Shown piece after piece: positions 34,128 to 42,708 of a DNA stretch of 64,000 nt. The stretch's first letter is position 1. Each line of letters opens with the position of its first letter. The translations under genes were made by a program, and so were the position numbers. Below the pieces are notes generated by a model. It did no database searches and was not told the origin of the DNA. It saw only the letters and a program-made list of their open reading frames with translations. The stretch covers positions 496,001-560,000 of the forward strand of contig NZ_CP133018.1 of the NCBI RefSeq assembly GCF_030866785.1, in the 5' to 3' direction. The stretch is from Agromyces protaetiae. GTDB taxonomy: Bacteria; Actinomycetota; Actinomycetes; Actinomycetales; Microbacteriaceae.

Positions 34128-34903
34128 CGATGGCTGCGGTGCCGGGCGCGCAGGCCGTGGCGCGGGCGGCGGCGCTGCTCCGCCAGGTCACGGCGTCCGG
34201 GTCGGCCGGCGCGACCTCTGCCGAGCTCGCCCGGCGTACCGGGCTGACGAGGCCGACGGCGCATCGTCTGCTGGTCGCGCTCGCTCGCGAGGGCCTGGTC
34301 GATCATGACGAGGCATCCGGCGGGTGGCTGCCGGGCCCGGAGCTCTACCTGATGGGGAATGTGGCTGCCGCGCGGTTCGACATCACGGAACTGGCCGGCG
34401 ACATCGTCCGTTCGCTCGCGATCGCCACCGAGGAGAGCGCGTTCCTCTCGGTGCGGCGCGGTGATGAGACCGTGTGTCTGATGCGCGAGGAAGGGAGCTT
34501 CCCGATCCGGTCGTTCGTCTTGGCCGAGGGGGTGCGATTCCCGCTCGGTGTGGCCTCCGCCGGGCTTGCCATCCTCGCGTTCCTACCTGATCACGATGTG
34601 GACGCGTATCTGACGAGGCATCCGGATCTCGCCGAGGGCTGGGGTGCTGCGCATGCCGAACCGGCGCTGCGCGACCGGGTGCGCGAGACCCGCGAACGCG
34701 GCTTCGCCCTGAATCCGGGTCTCATCGTCGAGGGCAGCTACGGGGCCGGGGCCGCCGTGTTCGGCCGGACCGGGGCGCCGGAGTGGGCGCTCAGCGTGAC
34801 CGGGGTCGACTTCCGCTTCGCGGAGGCCCGGCTGCCTGCTCTCGGCCGGATCCTGCTCGGCCACGCGCACACGCTCACCGCCCGCATCCGCAACGGTCGA
34901 TAG
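34121..34903 (+). CDS. IclR-family transcriptional regulator
   Basis: 260 residues. The N-terminal winged helix (about 8-70; TSAELARRTGLTRPTAHRLL) and C-terminal effector domain (about 85-255; FALNPGLIVEGSYGAGAAVF) are complete. The Met at 34121 or the one three codons later starts the protein; the longer frame upstream lacks coding character. It is divergent from scoAB and is their likely regulator. Confidence 0.88.
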   Translation: MDTMAAVPGAQAVARAAALLRQVTASGSAGATSAELARRTGLTRPTAHRLLVALAREGLVDHDEASGGWLPGPELYLMGNVAAARFDITELAGDIVRSLAIATEESAFLSVRRGDETVCLMREEGSFPIRSFVLAEGVRFPLGVASAGLAILAFLPDHDVDAYLTRHPDLAEGWGAAHAEPALRDRVRETRERGFALNPGLIVEGSYGAGAAVFGRTGAPEWALSVTGVDFRFAEARLPALGRILLGHAHTLTARIRNGR

Positions 34904-34926
34904 CTCCTCTGAGCGTCGAGCCGTGT

Positions 34927-34994
34927 GTTGGAAGTCGAAAAGTGGGATCGAGCTCGGTTCTGCGTGACTTCCACCCCACTTTTCGACTTCCAAC
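34927..34994. terminator. 20-bp inverted repeat between convergent genes
   Basis: The arms GTTGGAAGTCGAAAAGTGGG (34927-34946) and its exact complement (34975-34994) enclose a 28-base loop. It lies between the stops of the convergent IclR and Ku genes, so it may terminate both. The arm shares a 17-mer with the repeat locus at 30.8 kb, so it is also a member of an interspersed repeat family. Confidence 0.65.
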
Positions 34995-35005
34995 GCGAGC
35001 GTGGG

Positions 35006-35944
35006 CTAGGACGCCGCCTTCTTGCGCGTGCTCTTCGCGGCGGGCTTCTTCGCGGGCTGCTTCTTGGCGGCCGGCTTCTTGGGGGCGGATGCCTCGTCGG
35101 CATCGGCATCGGCGTCCGCATCGGCGTCGGCGTCGCCCGCGGACTTCGCCCCGCCCGTACCGCGCTTCGCGGCGATCGACTGCCTGAGCGCCTCCATGAG
35201 GTCGATGACCTCGCCGCCCTCCTCTTCTTTCGGCTGCTCCCCGAAGGTCTTCGCGGTGTCGAGCGCGTCGCCCTCCTCGAGCTTGGCCTTGATGAGCGTG
35301 CGCAGCTCCTCCTGGTACTCGTCGACGTACTGCTCGGGCTCGAAGTCGGTGACGAGGCTCTCGACGAGCTGCTTCGACAGGTCGAGCTCCTTCGCCGAGA
35401 TCTTCACCTCCTCGTTCAGGCTCTTGAACTCGGCCGTGCGCACCTCGTCGCTCCAGAGCAGCGTCTGCACCATGAGCACGTCGCCGTGCACGCGCAGCGC
35501 CGCGAGCCGGGTCTTCTGCCGCAGCGCCATCTGCACGATCGCGGTCTTATCGGTCGATTCGAGGGTCTTCCGCAGCAGCACGTAGGCCTTCGACGACGCC
35601 GAGTCGGGCTCGAGGTAGTAGCTCTTGTCGAACATGATCGGGTCGATCTGCTCGGTGGGCACGAACTCCACGACCTCGATCTCACGGCTGCGTTCGGCGG
35701 GCAGCGCCTTCAGATCCTGGTCGGTGATGATCACCGTGCGTTCGCCGTCGTCGTAGGCCTTGTCGATGTCCTGGTAGGCCACGACCTCGCCGTCGATCTC
35801 GCAGACGCGCTGGTACCTGATCCGCCCGCCGTCTTCGGCGTGCACCTGGTGCAGCGACACGTCATGATCCTCGGTCGCGCTGTACAGCTTCACGGGCACG
35901 TTGACCAGGCCGAACGTGACCGCACCCTTCCACACGGCTCGCAT
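35006..35944 (-). CDS. ku: Non-homologous end-joining protein Ku
   Basis: 312 residues. The Ku core spans about 1-200 (MRAVWKGAVTFGLVNVPVKL at the start; KTAIVQMALRQKTRLAALRV in the bridge). The tail has an acidic Asp-Ala repeat (DADADADADADAD) and a Lys/Ala/Pro-rich end (KKPAAKKQPAKKPAAK), typical of actinobacterial Ku and used for DNA binding or LigD contact. It binds broken DNA ends and recruits LigD, encoded divergently 86 bp away. Confidence 0.95.
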   Translation of the reverse strand: MRAVWKGAVTFGLVNVPVKLYSATEDHDVSLHQVHAEDGGRIRYQRVCEIDGEVVAYQDIDKAYDDGERTVIITDQDLKALPAERSREIEVVEFVPTEQIDPIMFDKSYYLEPDSASSKAYVLLRKTLESTDKTAIVQMALRQKTRLAALRVHGDVLMVQTLLWSDEVRTAEFKSLNEEVKISAKELDLSKQLVESLVTDFEPEQYVDEYQEELRTLIKAKLEEGDALDTAKTFGEQPKEEEGGEVIDLMEALRQSIAAKRGTGGAKSAGDADADADADADADEASAPKKPAAKKQPAKKPAAKSTRKKAAS

Positions 35945-36030
35945 GCTCCAAGTAGACACCCCGATACATCCGCATGTGAACCCCTTGCCAGCGATATCGC
36001 CGCGCGGTCTCATGCGAAAGGATGGGCGGC

Positions 36031-38550
36031 ATGGGTGGGGACGAACGGCAGCTCGTCGAGGTCGACGGTCGCAGGCTGCGGCTGACGAACCTCGACAAGG
36101 TGCTGTATCCCGAGACGGGGACGACCAAGGGCGAGGTGATCTCGTACTACGCCGAGATCGCCCCGGTCATGGTGCCGCTGGTCGCCGGCCGGCCGGTCAC
36201 GCGCAAGCGCTGGGTGCACGGCGTCGGCACGGCGGATGCCCCGGGGCAGGTGTTCTTCGAGAAGGCGCTCGCCGACCACGCGCCCGAGTGGCTGCGTCGC
36301 GGCACGATCGAACACTCCGACGGCCCCAAGACCTATCCCATCGTCGACAGCCGGGCCGCGCTGGTGTGGCTCGCCCAGCAGGCGTCGCTCGAGGTGCACG
36401 TGCCGCAGTGGCGGTTCACCCCCGACGGCGCGCGCGGCAACCCCGACCGGCTCGTGTTCGATCTCGACCCGGGGGAGGGCGTGGGCCTCGCCGAGTGTGC
36501 GGAGGTGGCGCGCATGGTCCGCGGCCTCCTCGACGGGATGCGCCTCGAGACGTTCCCGGTGACGAGCGGCAGCAAGGGCATCCATCTGTACGCGCCGCTC
36601 GACGGCTCCCAGACCTCGCAGCAGATCTCCGAGGTGGCGCACGAGCTCGCACGCGCGCTCGAGGCCGACCACCCCGACCTGATCGTGTCGAGCATGAAGA
36701 AGACGCTGCGCACGGGCAGGGTGCTCATCGACTGGAGCCAGAACAACCAGAACAAGACGACGATCGCGCCGTACTCGTTGCGCGGCCGTCACCGGCCGAC
36801 CGTCGCGGCGCCGCGCACCTGGGACGAGCTCGACGACCCCGGCCTGCGGCACCTCGAGTGGCAGGAGGTGCTCGAGCGGGTCGCGGCCGGCGACGATCCG
36901 GCGGCGCCACTCGAGGCATCCGGTCCGTCGACCGGGCCGCTCGCGACCTACCTGTCGATGCGCAACGAGGGCGAGACGCCCGAGCCCATGCCCGACGCGG
37001 CGGCCGGGCCGCCGGCCGACGGCCGCCTGCGGTTCGTGATCCAGGAACACCACGCGCGCCGGCTGCACTACGACCTGCGGCTCGAGCGCGACGGCGTGCT
37101 GAAGAGCTGGGCGGTGCCGAAAGGCGTGCCCGAGTCGACCGGGACGAACCACCTCGCGGTGCAGACCGAGGACCACCCGATGGAGTACCTCGTGTTCGAG
37201 GGTACCATCCCCGAGGGGCAGTACGGCGCCGGTGGCATGACGGTCTGGGACACGGGGACCTACGAGGCCGAGAAATGGCGCGATGACGAAGTGATCTTCA
37301 CGCTCACCGGCGGCCCCGGGGGGCCGCTCGGCAGCGTGCGGCTCGCGCTCATCCGCACGCAGGGCGAGGGCGAGAAGTCGAGCTGGCTGCTGCACCGCAT
37401 GAAAGCGCAGACCGGTGCCGCCCCCTCGCCCTCGGCTCGATCGGGCGGGGACGCGAACGGTCGCTCGCGCGCCCCGCGAGCGACGAAACGCGTCCCCGGC
37501 GCGGATGGCTCGGGCGGGGTGGATGGCTCGGGCAGCGCGGATGGCTCGGGCGGGGTGGATGGCTCGGGCGGGGCATCCGTGGCGGAGCGGCCGATGCTCG
37601 CGACGCTCGGCACGATCGGGGCGCTCGGGCGTGGCGACTGGGCGCTCGAGTGGAAATGGGACGGCATCCGCGTGCTCGCGCGGACCGACGGCGGCGAGGT
37701 GCGGCTGATCAGCCGGAGCGGGCGCGACGAGACCACGCGGTATCCCGAGCTCGGCGGGCTCGCGAGCGCGCTTCGCGCCGACGCGCTCGTCGACGGCGAG
37801 ATCGTCGCGCTCGACGAGCACGGCCGCACGGACTTCGGTCGGCTGCAGCCGCGCATGAACGTGACCAGGGCGCGTGAGATCGCCGAGCTGATGGCGGAGG
37901 TGCCGGTTCGGCTGCTGCTGTTCGACGTGCTCGAGGTCGCCGGGACGCCGACCATCGACGAACCGTATGAGCGACGCCGCGCTCGGCTCGAGCGACTGGT
38001 GCGGGCCGGCGGTGAGGTTCCCGTCGAGGTGCCGCCGCTCGTCGAGGACACCGCCGAGGTGGCGCTCGAGGAGGCACGGCGGCTCGGCCGCGAAGGGCTC
38101 GTCGCGAAGCGGCGCGGGTCGCCCTACCGGCCCGGCGTGCGCAGCGACGACTGGCTGAAGCTCAAGGTCACCCGCACGCAGGAGGTGGTCATCGGCGGCT
38201 ATCGCCGCGGCTCGGGGACCCGCACCGGCACGATCCGCTCGCTGCTCGTCGGCATCCCCGCCGAGGCGGGGCTCGAGTATGTCGGTCGCGTGGGGTCCGG
38301 GTTGCGGGAGGCGGAGCTCGGCCGGCTGCTCGAGGCGTTCGCGCCGCTCGAGCGCGACGATTCGCCGTTCGTGCACGTGCCGGCGGCGGACGCGTCGGAT
38401 GCGACGTGGATCGAGCCGCTTCTCGTCGGCGAGATCGAGTTCGGGGAGTGGACGCGGACCGGTGTCGCGAGACATCCGCGATGGCGCGGCCTCCGGCCAG
38501 ACAAGGCGCCCGGGGACGTGGTGCGCGAGGAACCGTCCGATTCGCGCTGA
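36031..38550 (+). CDS. ligD: Multifunctional ATP-dependent DNA ligase LigD
   Basis: 839 residues in mycobacterial order. Polymerase/primase (about 1-290) has the catalytic VFDLDPG near 140-146 and the SGSKGIHLYAPL loop. The 3'-phosphoesterase (about 330-450) has EHHARRLHYDLRLE. The ligase (about 515-839) has WKWDGIR near 541 with the adenylated Lys. A Gly-Ser-Asp repeat linker (DGSGGVDGSG units) lies at about 490-516, encoded by near-identical tandem DNA. The ATG at 36031 has AAAGG 9 bp upstream; ATG 36022 is possible. With Ku it repairs double-strand breaks. Confidence 0.95.
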   Translation: MGGDERQLVEVDGRRLRLTNLDKVLYPETGTTKGEVISYYAEIAPVMVPLVAGRPVTRKRWVHGVGTADAPGQVFFEKALADHAPEWLRRGTIEHSDGPKTYPIVDSRAALVWLAQQASLEVHVPQWRFTPDGARGNPDRLVFDLDPGEGVGLAECAEVARMVRGLLDGMRLETFPVTSGSKGIHLYAPLDGSQTSQQISEVAHELARALEADHPDLIVSSMKKTLRTGRVLIDWSQNNQNKTTIAPYSLRGRHRPTVAAPRTWDELDDPGLRHLEWQEVLERVAAGDDPAAPLEASGPSTGPLATYLSMRNEGETPEPMPDAAAGPPADGRLRFVIQEHHARRLHYDLRLERDGVLKSWAVPKGVPESTGTNHLAVQTEDHPMEYLVFEGTIPEGQYGAGGMTVWDTGTYEAEKWRDDEVIFTLTGGPGGPLGSVRLALIRTQGEGEKSSWLLHRMKAQTGAAPSPSARSGGDANGRSRAPRATKRVPGADGSGGVDGSGSADGSGGVDGSGGASVAERPMLATLGTIGALGRGDWALEWKWDGIRVLARTDGGEVRLISRSGRDETTRYPELGGLASALRADALVDGEIVALDEHGRTDFGRLQPRMNVTRAREIAELMAEVPVRLLLFDVLEVAGTPTIDEPYERRRARLERLVRAGGEVPVEVPPLVEDTAEVALEEARRLGREGLVAKRRGSPYRPGVRSDDWLKLKVTRTQEVVIGGYRRGSGTRTGTIRSLLVGIPAEAGLEYVGRVGSGLREAELGRLLEAFAPLERDDSPFVHVPAADASDATWIEPLLVGEIEFGEWTRTGVARHPRWRGLRPDKAPGDVVREEPSDSR

Positions 38551-38575
38551 ACCTGCGCGCTGACCGGTGTGCCCG

Positions 38576-39559
38576 TCAGGCCGCGTCGGGCTCGATCAGC
38601 TCGAGCAGGGCGCGTTCGACGGTCCCGGCGGACAGCGCTCTGGCTGGCAGCACCACGCCCTCGGTGTAGGCGGTGAACACGCGCGGATCGATGTAGCTCG
38701 CCTTCGCGATCGTCGGGGTGTTGCCGAGGGCGTCGGATGCGGCGACCACTGCCTCCCGCATCGCGGCGTTCCGGGCCTTCGCGGTGCCCTCCGGGCCGAT
38801 CGCGGCGAGGCGCTCGGCGGCGACGACCGTGCCCCGGAGGGTGCGGAAGTCCTTCGCGGTGAAGTCGCCGCCCGTGCGCTCGCGGATGTCGTCGTTCACG
38901 TCGGAGGCGCTGAGCGCCCGGTAGCGACGGCCGTCGCGCCACGCGTACAGCCTCGCCGAGGCGCTTCGTTCGGCGTTGCGTTCGACGAACGCCGCCAGCG
39001 TGGCATCCGGAATCGTGAGGTTCTGCGCGATGCCGCCCTTCGCGCGGAACCGGAACCGCACCTGGTCCTCGGCCGCCTCGGCGTTGCGGACGAGCAGCGT
39101 GGTCAGCCCGCGCGTCTTCGCGGTGGACAGCGACTCCTCCGAGCCGACCCGGAGCGCGCCGAGGTCGAGCGTGCGGAATGCCGCCGCGAGCACCAGCGTC
39201 CGTAGCGGCTCATCGCCGGCGAGGTCGTCGAGGACGGACTCGCGGGCACCCGGAAGCGCCCGGATGAGCGCCGCCATGCGCAGGAACTTCTCGGCGTCCT
39301 GCCGTTCGCGCCACGCGGGGTGGTAGAGGTACTGCCGCCGGCCGGCCGCATCGACGCCGACCGCGAGGATGTGCGCGTTCGGCGCATCGGCGATCCACAC
39401 CTCACGCCAGGCCGGCGGCACCGCCAGCTCGGCGAATCGAGCGCGCTCCGCGCGCCCCGCCCCCGTTCCGTCGGCGTGCACGTAGGAGAAGCCCGTCCCC
39501 CGGCGGATGCGGGTCCAGCCGGGGGTCGAGTACGGTTCGACGCGGCGAAGTCTCGGCAT
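38576..39559 (-). CDS. DNA topoisomerase IB (poxvirus-like)
   Basis: 327 residues. The N-terminal domain (1-85; GTGFSYVHADG) and catalytic domain carry TAKTRGLTTLLVRN, DFTAKDFRTLRGT and the active Tyr in KASYIDPRVF near 287. It relaxes supercoils through a 3'-phosphotyrosine. Convergent with ligD, 25 bp apart, and upstream of small stress-type genes, so it may belong to a DNA-maintenance island. Confidence 0.93.
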   Translation of the reverse strand: MPRLRRVEPYSTPGWTRIRRGTGFSYVHADGTGAGRAERARFAELAVPPAWREVWIADAPNAHILAVGVDAAGRRQYLYHPAWRERQDAEKFLRMAALIRALPGARESVLDDLAGDEPLRTLVLAAAFRTLDLGALRVGSEESLSTAKTRGLTTLLVRNAEAAEDQVRFRFRAKGGIAQNLTIPDATLAAFVERNAERSASARLYAWRDGRRYRALSASDVNDDIRERTGGDFTAKDFRTLRGTVVAAERLAAIGPEGTAKARNAAMREAVVAASDALGNTPTIAKASYIDPRVFTAYTEGVVLPARALSAGTVERALLELIEPDAA

Positions 39560-39577
39560 CGGTGTCTGCGTCGCCGC

Positions 39578-39844
39578 TCAGTGGTTCCTGAGCGCGTCGA
39601 TCAGCTCGGCCTTGCGCTTCCCGCTGTAGCCCGAGAGGCCGAGCTCCTTCGCGCGCGTGCGCAGCTCGTCGACGGTCCAGTCCTCGTAGTCGCCGTGCTG
39701 GCCGCCCTTGCGGCCGACCGCGCTGCGGCCCTGGTTGGCCGCCGCATTCGAGATGCGCGCCGCCTTCTCCTTGGACGCACCGTCCTTGCGGAGTTCTTCG
39801 TAGAGCTCGGGGTCCTTCAGCGAGGCGTTCTTCCGGCCAGGCAT
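39578..39844 (-). CDS. Small SAP-like/Rho N-terminal-domain protein (DUF7218 type)
   Basis: 88 residues. The front half (ELYEELRKDGASKEKAARIS, GRSAVGRKGGQHGDY) is a conserved actinobacterial block; the back half (WTVDELRTRAKELGLSGYSG) is a SAP/Rho-N helix-extended-loop-helix that usually binds nucleic acid. It precedes the topoisomerase gene on the same strand by 18 bp, so the two are probably co-transcribed. Confidence 0.85.
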   Translation of the reverse strand: MPGRKNASLKDPELYEELRKDGASKEKAARISNAAANQGRSAVGRKGGQHGDYEDWTVDELRTRAKELGLSGYSGKRKAELIDALRNH

Positions 39845-39860
39845 CGTGCCTTCTCCTTTC

Positions 39861-40742
39861 CTACAGGCCCTTCCCGCCCGTCACGGGCAGGATCGCGCCG
39901 GAGACGTACGAGGCGTCCTCGGACGCGAGATAGACGTATGCGCCGGCGAGCTCGGCCGGCTGGCCGGCGCGCCCGAGCGGGGTGTCCTGGCCGAAGCTCG
40001 GCAGCTTGTCGGGCCAACCGGTCGCGGGGATGAGCGGGGTCCAGATCGGGCCCGGGGCGACGGCGTTCACGCGGATGCCCTTCGGTCCGAGCTCCTCGGC
40101 GAGCGCCTTGGTGAATGCGACCTGGGCAGCCTTGGTCATGGCGTAGTCGACGAGGGCGTACGACGGGTCGAAGCCCTGGATGGACGTCGTCGTGATGATC
40201 GACGAGCCGGGAGCGAGCTTGGGCACGGCCGCGCGCGCCATGAACACGGGCGCGAAGAGGTTCGTGCGCATGACGCGTTCGAAGCCGTCCGTGGGGATCT
40301 CGTCGATGCCGCCGCGCTCGCGCTGATGCGCGGCGTTCAGGACGAGCAGGTCGAGCCCGCCCAGCTCTTCGGCCGTGCGTTCGACCACGGACGTGCAGAA
40401 CGCCTCGTCCCGGAGGTCACCCGGGAGCAGCACGGCCTTGCGGCCCGCGTCTTCGACCCAGCGGGCCGTCTCCTCGGCGTCCTGCTGCTCTTCGGGCAGG
40501 TAGACGATCGAGACATCCGCTCCTTCGCGGGCGTAGGCGATCGCGACCGCGCGCCCGATGCCCGAGTCGCCGCCCGTGATCAGGGCGCGTCGCCCGGTGA
40601 GACGCCCGGACCCGGCGTAGCTCCGCTCGCCGTGGTCGGGCTGCGGGCGCATCTCATCGGTGAGGCCGGGCTGCGACTGCTCCTGCTTCGGGAACGGCTC
40701 GGTCGTGTGCTTGGTCGTGGGGTCGACGAGGTGGTCGTTCAT
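39861..40742 (-). CDS. Short-chain dehydrogenase/reductase (YghA/GsiB-like)
   Basis: 293 residues. A polar N-terminal extension of about 45 residues (TTEPFPKQEQSQPGL) precedes TGGDSGIGRA for NAD(P) binding, NAAH in place of NNAG, the catalytic Tyr-Lys in YAMTK, and VNAVAPGPIWTPL. This extended class is common in stress-induced bacterial genes. It is upstream of the SAP-like and topoisomerase genes on the same strand. Substrate unknown. ATG 40742 follows AGGAGC at 13 bp; a GTG four codons earlier is possible. Confidence 0.88.
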   Translation of the reverse strand: MNDHLVDPTTKHTTEPFPKQEQSQPGLTDEMRPQPDHGERSYAGSGRLTGRRALITGGDSGIGRAVAIAYAREGADVSIVYLPEEQQDAEETARWVEDAGRKAVLLPGDLRDEAFCTSVVERTAEELGGLDLLVLNAAHQRERGGIDEIPTDGFERVMRTNLFAPVFMARAAVPKLAPGSSIITTTSIQGFDPSYALVDYAMTKAAQVAFTKALAEELGPKGIRVNAVAPGPIWTPLIPATGWPDKLPSFGQDTPLGRAGQPAELAGAYVYLASEDASYVSGAILPVTGGKGL

Positions 40743-41036
40743 CCTGGATGTCACGCTCCTATCGGTCGTTGGTCGGCAACGCTACGCGCGCGCGGTTCGC
40801 GGCTTGCAGGGGTTGACAGGTGTCGGTGCCGTGGCGGGCGCTGCGGCGGGGAGATGACCGTGAGAGCGCGTCCATGCGCGGGATAGCATCGCCCGAAGAA
40901 ACGGGTCAACCCCTTCCGGGGTGGCGCCGAGCGGGCGTAGCTTTTCGGACGTGGGTCGCCAACAGCGCCCATCCGGTCCTCATGCGGGACCGGTCCCGCT
41001 CGTCGACCACGCGCGGAACCGTGAAGGAGATCCAAC

Positions 41037-41204
41037 ATGAACATCCTCGTCGCCATCATCGCCATCGCGGCCGTGGTGCTGCTCATCACCGGAGGGGTGG
41101 TTCCCACGCTGAACTTCCTGCTCTGGGTCGGTATCGCCCTCGCGATCATCGCTGTCATCGTGTTCCTTATCCGGTACATCGGAGGGAACAAGCGCGCGGT
41201 ATAG
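41037..41204 (+). CDS. Small two-helix membrane protein
   Basis: 55 residues. AAGGAG lies 8 bp before the ATG. Two hydrophobic helices (NILVAIIAIAAVVLLITGG and FLLWVGIALAIIAVIVFLI) are joined by a short loop, and the end is basic (RYIGGNKRAV). It resembles small actinobacterial membrane proteins annotated as hypothetical or YtxH/GlsB-like by size only; no function can be assigned. A strong hairpin follows its stop. Confidence 0.8.
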   Translation: MNILVAIIAIAAVVLLITGGVVPTLNFLLWVGIALAIIAVIVFLIRYIGGNKRAV

Positions 41205-41223
41205 CTGCGCGGATCACGCACAC

Positions 41224-41253
41224 CGAACGGGCGCCCCACGGGGCGCCCGTTCG
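41224..41253 (+). terminator. Terminator hairpin after the small membrane protein
   Basis: CGAACGGGCGCCCC and its exact complement form a 14-bp stem with almost no loop, 19 bp after the stop. It separates the small gene from the next transcription unit. Confidence 0.75.
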
Positions 41254-41268
41254 GCGTATGGTCGAAGT

Positions 41269-41718
41269 GTGGGAACGCTGTTCTACGGGGAGTCCGGTAC
41301 CCCGATCAGCATCGAAGACCGTGCGCTGTCGCATCTGAAGGTCGCGGTCACCACCAAGCTGCGGCGTGGCGAGAGCTTCACGCTGTCGTGGCAGCACTCC
41401 GAGGGTCAAGGGCGGGGTCGCAGCACGCTGTGGCTGCACCCGTCGATCCCGCTCAGGTTCGTGTTCGACGAACCCGAACGGCCCGAGCTGAGCCGGCGTT
41501 GGATCGAGGAGCTGATGAAGTCGGCGAACTCGACCGGAGGCATCCAGCTCGTGCCCGAGCATCTGGTCGTGCCGCCGGCCGCCGCCGGGTCCGAGACCGG
41601 GGCGGCCCGTGGCGCGAGCGCCGAGTACGACGCGAGCGCCGAGTACGGCGGGAGCGGCGAGTACGGCGCGAGCGCCGAGCACGACGCGACCGCCGAACCG
41701 GGTTCCGAACCGGATTAG
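41269..41718 (+). CDS. DUF7882-type hypothetical protein
   Basis: 149 residues. It starts GTG at 41269; TATGGT lies 6 bp upstream, so the mRNA may be leaderless. The conserved part (MGTLFYGESGTPISIEDRAL; TLWLHPSIPLRFVF) matches a small protein family that is widespread in Microbacteriaceae and sometimes misannotated as ATP-dependent DNA ligase. The tail consists of about five six-residue repeats like ASAEYD/GGSGEYG. Role unknown. It overlaps the convergent SRPBCC gene by 4 bp. Confidence 0.8.
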   Translation: MGTLFYGESGTPISIEDRALSHLKVAVTTKLRRGESFTLSWQHSEGQGRGRSTLWLHPSIPLRFVFDEPERPELSRRWIEELMKSANSTGGIQLVPEHLVVPPAAAGSETGAARGASAEYDASAEYGGSGEYGASAEHDATAEPGSEPD

Positions 41719-42248
41719 GCGCGCAGGTCCGGATCGGTGCCGATCGCGCCGTCCCCGACGGGAGGCACGGCACCGGTGGCCCCGCCCGGCTCACCGCCGT
41801 GGATCTCCCCGCGCCAGGCGCCGGTCTCGTCGCCGCGCGCCTCGATGAACTTCTTGAACCGCTCGAGGTCGCGCCGCACTTGGCGGTCGTCGATGTGCAG
41901 CGCAGAGCCCGCCTTCTCGACGAACCCCTCGGGCTGCCACTGCATCTCGAGGTCGAGGTGCGTGCGCGCCGGGCCGTCGGAGCGGAACGCGATGCGCCCG
42001 CGATGCCTCGGCTCGTCGATGCTCTGCCACGCGACGTGCGAGTCCGGAACCTGGTCGGTGATCTTCGCGTCGAACTCGCGCTTCACCCCGCCGATCGACA
42101 CGATCCAGTGCGTCGTCGCGTCGTCGAGCTGACGGATCTCTTCGACGCCGCCCATGAAGTTGGGGAACGATTCGAACTGGGTCCACTGGTCGTAGGCCAC
42201 GCGCACGGGCACGTCCACGTCGATGTCCGAGCTCACGGTCGTACTCAT
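41715..42248 (-). CDS. SRPBCC (polyketide cyclase/START-like) family protein
   Basis: 177 residues. The start MSTTVSSDIDVDVPVRVAYD and the signature WTQFESFPNFMGGVEEI match the SRPBCC group of cyclase/dehydrase-like lipid-binding proteins. AAGGAG lies before the ATG at 42248. The last 30 residues are Gly/Asp/Pro-rich. Function is not known; relatives are often stress-associated. Confidence 0.88.
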   Translation of the reverse strand: MSTTVSSDIDVDVPVRVAYDQWTQFESFPNFMGGVEEIRQLDDATTHWIVSIGGVKREFDAKITDQVPDSHVAWQSIDEPRHRGRIAFRSDGPARTHLDLEMQWQPEGFVEKAGSALHIDDRQVRRDLERFKKFIEARGDETGAWRGEIHGGEPGGATGAVPPVGDGAIGTDPDLRA

Positions 42249-42476
42249 GTCGACTCCTTCCGTCATCGGGCGCCGGTCGCGCCCACGGCCAAGCTAGGCA
42301 TGCCGGTCGGGGAGCGGTGAGGGGGTTGCCGGTGCCTGAGGCGGCTGCTACGAACGAGTCGACGGATGCTCCACGGCGACGCGGTGCGCGGGTGCGACCG
42401 GATTGGCGATCACGCGAACCGTGAGTTAGAGTGACTGGGTTGCCTGATCGCGGTGAGAGCCCAGGCGGCATCTGAT

Positions 42477-42549
42477 GCGCCCGTAGCTCAATGGATAGAG
42501 CATCTGACTACGGATCAGAAGGTTGGGGGTTCGAGTCCCTCCGGGCGCA
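42477..42549 (+). tRNA. tRNA-Arg (anticodon ACG)
   Basis: A 73-base cloverleaf. The acceptor stem pairs GCGCCCG with CGGGCGC plus discriminator A; the anticodon stem TCTGA/TCAGA encloses CTACGGA, giving anticodon ACG; the T loop is GTTCGAGTC. CCA is not encoded. It reads CGN Arg codons after A34 is converted to inosine. It sits directly before the utilisation locus. Confidence 0.95.
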
Positions 42550-42589
42550 CGCTCGATTGAGAAAGAACTGTGTTGAGACAGTGACGTTC

Positions 42590-42619
42590 GAACGGCTCCA
42601 GCTTCGGCTGGGGCCGTTC
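42590..42619 (+). terminator. tRNA terminator
   Basis: GAACGGCTCCAGC-TTCG-GCTGGGGCCGTTC forms a 13-bp stem with one G-T pair and a stable TTCG loop, followed by TTGCGTTTT. It is 41 bp after the tRNA end. Confidence 0.85.
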
Positions 42620-42651
42620 TTGCGTTTTGGGCTCACGTCGGGATAAAATTT

Positions 42652-42663
42652 CGGCCGGGGCCG
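42652..42663. promoter_or_regulatory. CGG-N6-CCG operator, site A
   Basis: CGG-CCGGGG-CCG, flanked by AAAATTT on the left and ATATTAGG on the right. TAAAAT and TATTAG are candidate -10 boxes beside it. It lies 45 bp before the first gene of the utilisation locus. Four other intergenic regions of the locus carry the same core. Confidence 0.6.
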
Positions 42664-42708
42664 ATATTAGGCTCCGGCGACGATGGTGTGTGGGAGTCTG
42701 GGGCGAGT

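Noticed and set aside
36010..38475. 821-residue open frame antisense to LigD
   Set aside because: It is a high-GC shadow frame with His/Arg/Pro-rich, low-complexity translation; the sense strand has complete LigD motifs.
41269..41718. ATP-dependent DNA ligase
   Set aside because: Such proteins are sometimes named this way, but no nucleotidyltransferase motif is present in the 149 residues.
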